From Rhizobium sp. (GTDB taxonomy: Bacteria > Pseudomonadota > Alphaproteobacteria > Rhizobiales > Rhizobiaceae), in assembly GCA_003527225.1 (NCBI GenBank), contig DPXQ01000114.1, positions 1 through 64,000 of the forward strand: DNA of 64,000 nucleotides, read 5' to 3'. Numbering within the stretch: position 1 is the first letter of the stretch; each line of letters opens with the position of its first letter. Made by a program: the position numbers and the translations under genes. Below, in pieces: positions 43,436 through 51,468 of this stretch. The notes under the pieces are model-generated. The model was given only the letters and a program-made list of their open reading frames with translations. It ran no database searches and was not told where the DNA came from.

Positions 43436-43622
43436 GCGCCTCGTCCTTCGCAGGGAATCCGGCGGTCCCGCCAGCGGACTCCCACTCTTCAATGAAACAT
43501 CGTATTGTAGTTATAAGGATAGTGTGGAACATGACAACAGCCCGGATCGAGCCGTCCCGCGCGACGGAGAATGCCGTGTGGCGCGATATGGGTGCTTGAG
43601 TTCGCAGCCCGAATAATTTACG

Positions 43623-43638
43623 TTGACGTTAACGTCAA
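43623..43638. promoter_or_regulatory. 16-bp palindrome, candidate MerR-type operator
   Basis: TTGACGTT|AACGTCAA is perfect and preceded by TTACG. Its -35-like TTGACG lies only about 35 bp from the start codon of the next gene. MerR-family sites of alphaproteobacteria such as LiuR have similar ACGTxxACGT layout; the regulator here is unknown. Confidence 0.5.
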
Positions 43639-43658
43639 AATCTCGACAGGAGGCAACC

Positions 43659-44048
43659 ATGAATGAACTCGTAACCCGCATCGCCGACAAGGTCGGCATC
43701 GAGCCGGATGTCGCGGAAAAGTCCGTCGGCATGATGCTCGGTTTCCTCCAGCGCGAAGCTGCCGACGGTCCGGTCGCCAAGATGATCGAGGCGGTCCCCG
43801 GCGCCATGGATCTCGTCGCCAAGTACAACGGCGAAGGCGAGGGCAAGGGCATCCTCGGCGGGCTGATGAGCGCGATCGGCGGCGGCGGCATCATGGGTCT
43901 CGGCCAGCAGCTGATGGCACAGGGCCTCGGCATGGGCGAGATCACCGCGCTCGCCAAGGAAACGATCGCGGCCGCTCGCGAATATGCCGGCGACGAAGTG
44001 GTCGACAATGTCGTCTCCTCGGTCCCGGGCCTCAGCCAGTTCGTCTGA
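43659..44048 (+). CDS. DUF2267-like small protein
   Basis: 129 residues: MNELVTRIADKVGIEPDVAEKSVGMMLGFLQREA, a glycine-rich centre (GKGILGGLMSAIGGGGIMGLGQQLM) and the end VVDNVVSSVPGLSQFV. The helical N-terminus and glycine patch fit DUF2267/DUF2780-like proteins of unknown role. ACAGGAGG precedes the ATG. A perfect palindrome lies upstream and a strong terminator downstream, so it is a tightly bounded single-gene unit. Confidence 0.7.
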   Translation: MNELVTRIADKVGIEPDVAEKSVGMMLGFLQREAADGPVAKMIEAVPGAMDLVAKYNGEGEGKGILGGLMSAIGGGGIMGLGQQLMAQGLGMGEITALAKETIAAAREYAGDEVVDNVVSSVPGLSQFV

Positions 44049-44074
44049 TCTGCGGTCCGGCACGATATTTCTGC

Positions 44075-44108
44075 AAGGGCGGGCCTTCGGGTCCGCCCTT
44101 CGTGTTTT
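44075..44108 (+). terminator. Rho-independent terminator with TTCG loop
   Basis: An 11-bp perfect stem (AAGGGCGGGCC, 44075-44085; GGTCCGCCCTT, 44090-44100) around TTCG, followed by CGTGTTTT. It ends the DUF2267-like transcript; a LysR gene converges from the other side. Confidence 0.85.
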
Positions 44109-44113
44109 GGGGT

Positions 44114-44965
44114 TCAGCGCGGGCGGGGTAGGCAGACGGCGAGAAAGCCTGCGACCGCGGTCACCGCGCGGTTGTTGCGCAGATCGGCGTGATAGGTGAC
44201 GAAGGCGTCGCGGTCGATGTGTTCCGCCGCATCGCCGACCGGGCAGAGCCCGTAGAGATCGCCGAGAAAATCCGGCAGCACTGCAATCCCGAGACCGGTC
44301 GCTGCCGCCGCGCATTGCACGGCGAGATCATTGGTCGAGAGCACGATTTCTCGCACGCCAGCGATTTCCTTCATCCAGAGCTGTTGCGGCGTGTCACGCA
44401 GCGCCTCGTCGAAGACGATGAAGCCATAGTCCTCCGGCGCGCGGCTTTCCACATAGGAACGTGTGGCATAGAGCCGATAGCGCATCGTGCCGGCCTTGCG
44501 GATCACCAGCGTAGGATCGGTGGGCCGGCTAAGCCGCAGCGCCACATCGGCCTCGCGCCGAACCAGCGAGACATGGCGCGCCTCTGCCAGCAGCCGGAAG
44601 CGGATATGCGGATGCTCCGCCTGGAAGGCCGTGATGCGCGGCGCGACCAGCGTCGAGGCGATCATCGGCGGCGCGCTGACGGAAATCTCGACCGTCTGTG
44701 CGGCATCGGCCGGCATTGTGCCGCGTTCGAGAGCAAACACTTCCGCCTCCATGCGCCGGGCGTGGTCGGCGATGCGGGCACCTTCGGCGGTGAGCAGGTA
44801 GCGGCGCGGACGGCGATCGACCAGCCGTGCATTGACCCGAGCCTCGAGCGCCGCGATCCGCCGGGCGACCGTCGCATGGTCGACCTTCAGCCGGCGCGCC
44901 GCCGCCGACAGCGAGCCCTCGTCGGCAAGGGCCACGAAAAAGCGCAGGTCGTCCCAATCCAGCAT
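44114..44965 (-). CDS. LysR-family transcriptional regulator
   Basis: 283 residues. The N-terminal helix-turn-helix reads LDWDDLRFFVALADEGSLSAAARRLKVDHATVARRIAALE; the effector-binding domain follows. The DWDDLRFF start fits the subgroup that often controls neighbouring oxidoreductases or transporters. It is divergent from the DUF2798 gene, which is the likely target. Confidence 0.9.
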   Translation of the reverse strand: MLDWDDLRFFVALADEGSLSAAARRLKVDHATVARRIAALEARVNARLVDRRPRRYLLTAEGARIADHARRMEAEVFALERGTMPADAAQTVEISVSAPPMIASTLVAPRITAFQAEHPHIRFRLLAEARHVSLVRREADVALRLSRPTDPTLVIRKAGTMRYRLYATRSYVESRAPEDYGFIVFDEALRDTPQQLWMKEIAGVREIVLSTNDLAVQCAAAATGLGIAVLPDFLGDLYGLCPVGDAAEHIDRDAFVTYHADLRNNRAVTAVAGFLAVCLPRPR

Positions 44966-45067
44966 CGTGTATTTCCGCGCAATTGATGTGCCTTATTGGG
45001 GAATAGCGCGCATGACGCCCGTCAGGCAAGAGGTTGTCACCGAATGCGAGATCGAAGGAGTTCTCTG

Positions 45068-45367
45068 ATGACCGATATTCAAACCGCCCCCCGGCTTCGC
45101 CGAGTGCGCGCCTTCAGGCACGCCAAGCTTCCGGCGAAAAGCCGCTTCATCGTCACGCCGATGATCCTCTCCTTCCTGATGTCCGGCGTCGTCGCTTCAA
45201 TCGCGACGATCCGCGCGCTCGGTCTGACGCCGGATCTCGCGGCCAGCATCCTGAAGGCCTGGGCCATGTCCTATGTGGTGGCGTTTCCTTCCGCCCTCGT
45301 GGTCATGCCGGTCGTCCGCTGGATCGTCGACCGTCTGGTCGAGGCGCCGGGCGAGCGGACCGACTGA
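45068..45367 (+). CDS. DUF2798 membrane protein
   Basis: 99 residues, two spans (FIVTPMILSFLMSGVVASIATI; WAMSYVVAFPSALVVMPVVRWIVDRLV). The pattern matches DUF2798. The start at 45068 (MTDIQTAP) has AAGGAG about 8 bp upstream. Divergent from LysR and likely its target; convergent with the aldo-keto reductase gene. Confidence 0.82.
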   Translation: MTDIQTAPRLRRVRAFRHAKLPAKSRFIVTPMILSFLMSGVVASIATIRALGLTPDLAASILKAWAMSYVVAFPSALVVMPVVRWIVDRLVEAPGERTD

Positions 45368-45375
45368 CCCCCCCC

Positions 45376-46200
45376 TCAATCCCACTTGGGCGCCAGGTGC
45401 CCCGGATTGACGATCCGTCCGTCGGGGCGGGCGAGGCCTGAGATCGCGTCCATTTCCTCGCCCGAAAGCGCGAAGTCGAAGATCGAAAAATTTTCCGCCA
45501 GCCGGCCTTCGGTTGCGGTCTTCGAAAGGGCGATCACGCCCTGCTGCTGGATCGCCCAGCGCAGCGCCACCTGCGCCGCCGTCTTGCCGTGACGCGCGCC
45601 GATGTCCTGCAACAGCGGCTCCTTCGGCACGCGGCCATCGGCCATCAGGTAATAGGCGGTCACCGACATGCCGTAGGAGCGCGCGGCCGAAAGCACGGCC
45701 TGCTGGTCGAGATAGGGGTGGTATTCGATCTGGTTGGTGACGATGGGCGCTTGCGACAGCGCCACCGCCTCGCCCATCAATGCCGTGTTGTAGTTGCTGA
45801 CACCGATATGGCGCACCTTGCCGGCCTTCACCACTTCGTTCAGCGCGCCGATCTGCTCGGCAAGCGGCACCGGGCTCTGCGGCCAGTGCAGCAGCAGAAG
45901 GTCGACATGGTCGGTGCGAAGCTTCTTCAGGCTCTCGTCGACCGAGGGGATGAAATCCTTGCGGGCGAACTTGTCGACCCAGACCTTCGTGGTGAAGAAG
46001 ATATCGCCGCGCGGGATGCCGGATTTGGCGATCACCTCGCCGACCTCCGCCTCGTTGCCGTAGATCTGCGCCGTGTCGACATGACGAAATCCGACCTTGA
46101 GCGCCAGCGGCAGGACGCGCAGGACATCGACGCCCGGCATACGGAACGTGCCGAAGCCGAGCGCGGGAATGGATGCGCCGTTGGCGGTAACGATTTCCAT
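45376..46200 (-). CDS. Aldo/keto reductase
   Basis: 274 residues, NADPH-dependent carbonyl reductase. The TIM-barrel motifs are GFRHVDTAQIYGNEAEVG (Asp and Tyr of the catalytic tetrad), FFTTKVW (Lys) and LLLLHWP (His), then NYNTALMGEAV. 2,5-Diketo-gluconate reductase-like subgroup. Start ATG at 46200 with AGGAGA upstream. Monocistronic. Confidence 0.92.
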   Translation of the reverse strand: MEIVTANGASIPALGFGTFRMPGVDVLRVLPLALKVGFRHVDTAQIYGNEAEVGEVIAKSGIPRGDIFFTTKVWVDKFARKDFIPSVDESLKKLRTDHVDLLLLHWPQSPVPLAEQIGALNEVVKAGKVRHIGVSNYNTALMGEAVALSQAPIVTNQIEYHPYLDQQAVLSAARSYGMSVTAYYLMADGRVPKEPLLQDIGARHGKTAAQVALRWAIQQQGVIALSKTATEGRLAENFSIFDFALSGEEMDAISGLARPDGRIVNPGHLAPKWD

Positions 46201-46363
46201 GAAAATCTCCTTGGTTTGAAAAGGGTCTCCCGAGGCAAAGGCGGGGAGGGCAACAGGGTTTCCTCAAAGGTTGGGCGTTTTACCCCGGGGGTCAAGGCGC
46301 GCGTGTGGCAACTGCCCGCTCTTTCGGGGAATTTCTCCCCGCCGCACGTTGCCCGGAAATGCT

Positions 46364-48097
46364 CTAACGTGCGGGCTGCTGCGATCCGTCCGGCGCCTGG
46401 GCGGGCGCATCATCAGGGTTGCCGTTGGGCGGGCCGTTTTCCAGCTCCCTTACCTTGTCCCGCAGGATCAGGTCGAGGTCCTGCTGGGCTTCGAGGAAGA
46501 CCTTCCATTCCTTCGTCTCGATCAGGGCGCGAATATCGACGGAGGGGTTGCTGTCATAGCCCTCTTTCAGTCTCACCTGGATGCTGGCTTCCTCCACGAG
46601 GGGATGCTTCGCGATCGCGGCCCTCAGCGCCGCGATTTGCCGGCGAATGTCGTCGCTTCCGGAAATGTTGTTGAGCGTCGCCACCCGTTCGAACGGCATG
46701 CTGTCCCGGTTGCTCAGATTGATCAGGTTCATGTCGACGAAGACGGAGTTCGGAATGGTGATCTGCGAACGGTCCCTTGCCCGCAGCCGGGTGGATCTGA
46801 TGCCGATCTCCTCGACGCGTCCTTCGAGATTGTTGAAGCGGCAGAGATCGCCGACACGGACCGGGCGGTCGACATAGAGGATCATGCCGCCGATGAAATT
46901 CTCCAGCGTCGGCTTCGCCGCAAGCGCGATGGCGAGACCGCCGACACCCAGGCCCGCCAGCAGGCCCGCGAGCGGAACGCCGAGATAGGACGCTCCGTAG
47001 ATCACGACGACAGTCGCTGCGGCGATGCCAGTCGTCTGGATGGCGGCGCGCGCGATGCTGGCGTCGATACCCTCGCGCCGTGACTGCATCGCCTGTTGCA
47101 CCGTGCGGCCGAGCGCCGAGGAAAAGCTCAGGGTGACCCAGAAGATGGCAAGGATGGTGATGGCTGTCGAGGCTTGTTCGAGAAAGCGTTCGACGGGGCC
47201 GATGAAGTTCAGTTCATCGACCGCGAGCAACACGACTCCCTCTGAGATCAGGGCGAGTGCTGCAGGGATGACGAGGCTGCCGAGAATTCGAGACGCGGCG
47301 TGGCCCGCCCTTGTGATCTTCCTCGACAGGCGAACGGCCCCGTAGAGCACGAAGGCGGCCACCAAGAGGATCAGCGCCAGCCCGATCCATTGCCATAGGG
47401 CGACGCCAATCATCTCCTTTCGCAGCGGCTCGGGCAGGGAGGTCACGAAACCCAGCCATTTCGGCGGCAGCAGGTTCCCAGGCGTGTGGCGGTAGACGTC
47501 ATAGAAATCGACGGTGGCCACGGTATCGGGCAGCGTCTTTATGGCGGCATAGAATTCGTCGATGCGGTCGACGGTATCGGCTGAAAAAAGGAAATCTCCT
47601 TCCCTTGGACCTTCCTTTATCCGCTCGATCCTGATTTCCGTGTCGGGAATGGTCCACCCCGTCACAGTTCCGTCATCCGGCGCGGTCGTTTCCGGATGCA
47701 CCAGCCGGTCGAGCACTTCCTTCAGGATCAGGGTCGTCTCGACCTTGCGGTGGGCGAGATGCACGGGAGGGATGGCGCTCAGGTCCAGATATCGCGACGC
47801 CCGTTCCAGCCGAACCTCCGCTTCGGCGACCATTCCGAGAACCTCTTCGCTCGGAAGCAGGCCCGGTTCTGCGGTATTGCGCTCATGGGCAGCCGCCAGG
47901 ATCCTGGTCGCCGCGGCGATATTCTCCCGGAACCCTTCGATCGTGGCGCGTGGCGAGGAGGTATCCGGCGGAGCCAGCGGGTTTCCATTCTGGGCCAACG
48001 CCGATGTCGTGAGCATTCCGACCACAAGGACGAGCGCCCTCAGAAGACCCAGTGCCGCCCTGCCGACCGTGCATGTTTCAGGCCACTGAAACGTCAT
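46364..48097 (-). CDS. MscS-family mechanosensitive channel
   Basis: 577 residues. A signal peptide (ALVLVVGMLTTSALA, residues 20-35) precedes a long periplasmic part (to about 230), then several membrane spans, then the MscS pore and beta domain: GVPLAGLLAGLGVGGLAIALAAKPTLENFIGGMILYVDRPVRVGD, IPNSVFVDMNLINLSNRD. It releases osmolytes under hypo-osmotic shock; large periplasmic regions are usual for MscK-like members. The C-terminus is Pro/Gln-rich (APAQAPDGSQQPAR). Confidence 0.9.
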   Translation of the reverse strand: MTFQWPETCTVGRAALGLLRALVLVVGMLTTSALAQNGNPLAPPDTSSPRATIEGFRENIAAATRILAAAHERNTAEPGLLPSEEVLGMVAEAEVRLERASRYLDLSAIPPVHLAHRKVETTLILKEVLDRLVHPETTAPDDGTVTGWTIPDTEIRIERIKEGPREGDFLFSADTVDRIDEFYAAIKTLPDTVATVDFYDVYRHTPGNLLPPKWLGFVTSLPEPLRKEMIGVALWQWIGLALILLVAAFVLYGAVRLSRKITRAGHAASRILGSLVIPAALALISEGVVLLAVDELNFIGPVERFLEQASTAITILAIFWVTLSFSSALGRTVQQAMQSRREGIDASIARAAIQTTGIAAATVVVIYGASYLGVPLAGLLAGLGVGGLAIALAAKPTLENFIGGMILYVDRPVRVGDLCRFNNLEGRVEEIGIRSTRLRARDRSQITIPNSVFVDMNLINLSNRDSMPFERVATLNNISGSDDIRRQIAALRAAIAKHPLVEEASIQVRLKEGYDSNPSVDIRALIETKEWKVFLEAQQDLDLILRDKVRELENGPPNGNPDDAPAQAPDGSQQPAR

Positions 48098-48226
48098 GCC
48101 GAAATCCCATCTGGTTCATTCAAGGGGCGACCGAGGCCGTGTGCAGCAATATACCCCATGTTTTGACGTCAAGGTGACCGAAAACGGCAACGCGTGCCTT
48201 CGACGCGAGGGTGCAAGTCACCCGCG

Positions 48227-48664
48227 TCAGCGCTTGCGCCGCAGGAACGCTTCGAAGGCCGCAAGGGTCTCGTCGGAGACATGGTGTTCGATGCCTTCCG
48301 CGTCGATCTCGGCGGCATCTGCCGGCACGCCGATCGACAGGAGGAGATCGACAACGACGCGATGTCGCGTGCGTACACGCTCGGCCATTCCCGCCCCGGC
48401 CTCGGTGAGGAAAACGCCGCGATAGGGCCGCGACACTGCCAGCCCTTCGCGCTTGAGACGGGCAATCGCCTTGGCTGCCGTCGGGTGAGTCACGCCCAAC
48501 TGGCGTGCGATGTCGGTGATCCGCGCTTCTCCATGTTCACGGATAAGGTCGTCGATCATCTCGGTATAGTCTTCCAGAAGCGCATGCGACTGCGCCGTTC
48601 TGGCCCGGGTAAAGCGCTCGGCCTGGGCAGGCAATTCGTGATCGGGCGTTTTTTCCTCGGACAT
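48227..48664 (-). CDS. mntR: Manganese-responsive regulator MntR
   Basis: 145 residues of DtxR/MntR type: HALLEDYTEMIDDLIREHGEARITDIARQLGVTHPTAAKAIARLKREGL is the winged helix, and IDAEGIEHHVSDETLAAFEAFL carries the metal-site E/H residues. It represses mntH when manganese is enough. Start at 48664 (MSEEKTPDHEL) follows family length. Divergent from mntH with a MntR-like box between. Confidence 0.93.
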   Translation of the reverse strand: MSEEKTPDHELPAQAERFTRARTAQSHALLEDYTEMIDDLIREHGEARITDIARQLGVTHPTAAKAIARLKREGLAVSRPYRGVFLTEAGAGMAERVRTRHRVVVDLLLSIGVPADAAEIDAEGIEHHVSDETLAAFEAFLRRKR

Positions 48665-48808
48665 CGGTGCGTTCCAGAGTGGCATTGCCGGCCAGAACCA
48701 GGTGCGGCATCGCGAAGTCAAATTCGGGGCAAGGCATAAAGCCAGCGCTTCGTATTATAAACACGGGAAAATCTGTTGGGTCAAGAAATGGCTTCATGCT
48801 GATCCAAA

Positions 48809-48837
48809 TTGACAAAAGTGTAGCCTTGGCTTAATCA
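48809..48837 (+). promoter_or_regulatory. mntH promoter with MntR-like box
   Basis: TTGACA (48809-48814), about 17 bp, then a TAATC-type -10. Between them AGTGTAGCCTTGGCTTAAT holds the palindromic core TAGCC-TT-GGCTT, resembling MntR boxes known in alphaproteobacteria. Confidence 0.6.
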
Positions 48838-48867
48838 GGCTGCCGTGAGCAATCAGAGGCGCATCCA

Positions 48868-50184
48868 GTGAAGATGTTGGGTCCCGATAGATCCTTGACG
48901 GGCCGCACGCGAAGCGGCGTGGCGGATGTGTTCGCGGGCCGGCGAAGCGGACCCAGGTCGGCGCTGCTTTTCGCGGGGCCGGCGATCATTGCGTCGATCG
49001 CCTATATGGATCCCGGCAATTACGCGACGAACATCCAGGCCGGGGCCGGCTATGGCTTCACCCTTCTGTGGGTGGTGCTCATGGCAAATCTCATCGCCAT
49101 GCTGTTTCAGGCGCTTTCGGCCAAGCTCGGCATCGTGACGGGGCTCAATCTGGCGGAGATGTGCCGCGACCATTTCCCCAAACCCGTCGTCTGGGTGATG
49201 TGGGGCGTCAGCGAGATTGCGGCGATGGCCACGGATCTGGCGGAATTCCTGGGCGGGGCGATCGGGCTCGCGCTCCTGTTCGACATGCCCCTGATGGCCG
49301 GCATGGCCGTCACCGCCGTCGTCACCTATGGCATCCTGCTTTTCGAGGGCCGTGGTTTCCGTCCGATGGAACTGATCATCGGTGCACTGATCGCGGTGAT
49401 CGGGCTTTGCTATCTGCTCGAGCTTTTCATCGCGCCGATTGCCTGGGGCGATGCCGCCATGGGCCTTGTCGTTCCGCAGATCCCCGATACGACGGCGCTG
49501 ATGATCTCGGTGGGCATCATCGGGGCTACCGTCATGCCCCATGCGATCTACCTGCATTCGGGCCTGACCCAGGACCGTATCGTGATCGGCAACGAGGACG
49601 ATCGGCGCAAACTCCTGCGCTATTCCAATATCGAGGTCGTCATTGCCCTCGGTGTGGCGGGGATGATCAACGCTGCGATGGTCATGATGGCTGCCAGCGC
49701 CTTTCACGCCGGGCACAGCGAGGTCGCGGAGATAGAGACCGCCTATCATTCGCTGACGCCGCTTCTGGGCGGGGCCGCGGCTGCGGCCTTCCTGATCTCG
49801 CTGATCGCGTCGGGGGTGTCCAGCTCGGTCGTCGGCACGATGGCGGGACAGATCATCATGCAGGGCTTCGTCAACTTCCGTATTCCGATCTGGCTGCGCC
49901 GCCTTGTCACGATGGCGCCTGCCTTCGTGATCGTGGCCCTTGGGGTCAACGCGACAAAGGCGCTGGTCATCAGCCAGGTCATCCTCAGCATTTCGCTGCC
50001 GGTGCCGATGGTAGCCCTTGTTCTCTTCACGAGCAGGGCCGACATCATGGGCGCTTACGTGAGCAGCAGGTTGATGCGTACGCTCGCGGCGATCGGGACG
50101 GCGATCGTTCTGATGCTGAACTTCGTGTTGTTGTTGCATACCTTCGGTATCGAGATCCCGGGACTTTCGAACGCTGCCTTGTGA
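48868..50184 (+). CDS. mntH: Nramp manganese/divalent-metal transporter
   Basis: 438 residues (GTG start at 48868; an ATG two codons later is possible). Eleven spans. The metal-binding DPGNYATNIQAGAGYGF of span 1 and MPHAIYLHSGLTQDR of span 6 are intact, so it imports Mn2+ with protons. Controlled by MntR divergently encoded 203 bp away. Confidence 0.95.
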   Translation: MKMLGPDRSLTGRTRSGVADVFAGRRSGPRSALLFAGPAIIASIAYMDPGNYATNIQAGAGYGFTLLWVVLMANLIAMLFQALSAKLGIVTGLNLAEMCRDHFPKPVVWVMWGVSEIAAMATDLAEFLGGAIGLALLFDMPLMAGMAVTAVVTYGILLFEGRGFRPMELIIGALIAVIGLCYLLELFIAPIAWGDAAMGLVVPQIPDTTALMISVGIIGATVMPHAIYLHSGLTQDRIVIGNEDDRRKLLRYSNIEVVIALGVAGMINAAMVMMAASAFHAGHSEVAEIETAYHSLTPLLGGAAAAAFLISLIASGVSSSVVGTMAGQIIMQGFVNFRIPIWLRRLVTMAPAFVIVALGVNATKALVISQVILSISLPVPMVALVLFTSRADIMGAYVSSRLMRTLAAIGTAIVLMLNFVLLLHTFGIEIPGLSNAAL

Positions 50185-50394
50185 GACGCGCCGCATCAAA
50201 GTCGGGCACCCGCAAGCGTCGAACAGCCGCCCTGTTCACCACAGGCCCGTTCCCGGCGCCGCTATCCCGCATTTTTAATATATTTTAGCACGCCATTGCA
50301 TTCATGATCCCTTAATCACGATTGCAGACCAGGGCTTGTCTTCACTTAAGATTAAGGGGTTTTTCCTTCAATGAGCTGGATATTGGGGGATGCT

Positions 50395-51468
50395 ATGTCG
50401 ATTGCGGTCAAATTCTTTTCAGCTGTGCTTTTCATTCTTGCCTCGGCGGGTGCCGGACAGTGCGCGGAGTGGATCGCTGCCAAGGTAAGCCAGCCGGTTC
50501 AATACACGACCGACAATGCGACCTGGACCACGGTCGAGGTGGGCGCCAGGATCCCGAACAAGGCGGTGATCGTGACAGGCGCGCGCGGCCGGCTTCTGCT
50601 GACACGAAACAAGGAAAGCATCACTTTCCAGCCCAATAGCCTGGCGTCGCTGACGACATCGGGCTTCTTCGTCCGCAAGACGGAAATTGCCGCGCAGTAC
50701 GGCTCCATGCTGTTCGATATCGAGACACGCAACAGACCCCATACATCCGTTCAGACGCCTTTCCTGGCTGCCGTCGTCAAGGGCACCAAATTCGACGTGA
50801 CGGTCACCCGCAACAAGGCCTCGGTCAGTGTCAGCCGCGGCCTCGTCGAGGTCACCGGCTTTGCGCGCGGCGAGCGTGCGCATGTGCGGCCTGGCCAGAG
50901 CGTGACGGTCGATCCCGCCAGCGGCCAGGGAATGCGGGTTGTCGGCGTCGGGCCGAAGGACAAGGTCGTCTCCGTTCCGCCGACGGCGGCCAGCGTGCCG
51001 GTGCTGGGACCGAAGACGCCGGCGACCATCGCCCGCACCAATGCCGCCAGCATGGGTACGAACGGCACGACGAATGGCAAGGCCGGGAACGCGGGAAAGT
51101 CTGCCGCAGGCACGTCCGACGACGATGCGAACAATGGACCCGGTAACCGCAACTCCAACAATGGCAACACCGGCAACGGCAATTCCGGTAACGGTAACGC
51201 CGGCGGAAATGGCAACGGTAACGCCGGGGGAAATGGCAACGCGGGCGGAAACGGTAACGCCGCCAATAACGGCAATGGCAGTCCCGGCGGCAACGGCAAT
51301 GCAGGCGGAAACGGTAACGGCAACGCTGGTGGCAATGGCCACGCGAACGGGAACGGAAACGGCAACGGAAATGCCGGTGGCAACGGAAACGGAAACGCCG
51401 GTGGCAACGGTAACGGGAACAAAGCCATGCTCGACCCGATGTTCCCCCTTATCGGTCGCAATGGATGA
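50395..51468 (+). CDS. FecR-domain secreted protein with Asn-Gly repeat tail
   Basis: 357 residues. A Sec signal peptide (IAVKFFSAVLFILASAGAGQCA) leads to a FecR domain (about 25-180): NATWTTVEVGARIPNKAVIVTGARGRLLLTR, QTPFLAAVVKGTKFDVTV, GLVEVTGFARGERAHVRPGQSVTV. A low-complexity tail of GNGNAGGN units runs from residue 245 to 350. FecR domains of this kind occur beside CHASE2 sensors in several bacteria. It overlaps the next gene by 4 bp (ATGA), so the two proteins are translated together and probably act together at the cell envelope. Confidence 0.85.
   Translation: MSIAVKFFSAVLFILASAGAGQCAEWIAAKVSQPVQYTTDNATWTTVEVGARIPNKAVIVTGARGRLLLTRNKESITFQPNSLASLTTSGFFVRKTEIAAQYGSMLFDIETRNRPHTSVQTPFLAAVVKGTKFDVTVTRNKASVSVSRGLVEVTGFARGERAHVRPGQSVTVDPASGQGMRVVGVGPKDKVVSVPPTAASVPVLGPKTPATIARTNAASMGTNGTTNGKAGNAGKSAAGTSDDDANNGPGNRNSNNGNTGNGNSGNGNAGGNGNGNAGGNGNAGGNGNAANNGNGSPGGNGNAGGNGNGNAGGNGHANGNGNGNGNAGGNGNGNAGGNGNGNKAMLDPMFPLIGRNG
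51130..51423 (+). repeat. GGNGNA-type coding repeat
   Basis: About 290 bp made of imperfect 6- to 9-bp units encoding Gly-Asn-Gly-Asn-Ala (GGN GGC AAC style). Units are degenerate at third positions, so the protein sequence is kept more than the DNA. It forms the tail of the FecR protein. Confidence 0.8.

Noticed and set aside
41867..43495. A 542-codon open frame on the plus strand opposite the HerA-like gene
   Set aside because: It has no ribosome site, reads as Arg/His/Gly-rich low-information sequence and mirrors the high third-position G+C of the real minus-strand gene.
48853..50199. A 448-codon minus-strand frame across mntH
   Set aside because: A shadow of mntH: composition full of His/Arg/Asp repeats and no domain, whereas the plus strand has clear Nramp motifs.
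51130..51423. CRISPR-like periodic repeat
   Set aside because: Units are 6-9 bp, degenerate and in frame within a coding sequence, without unique spacers.
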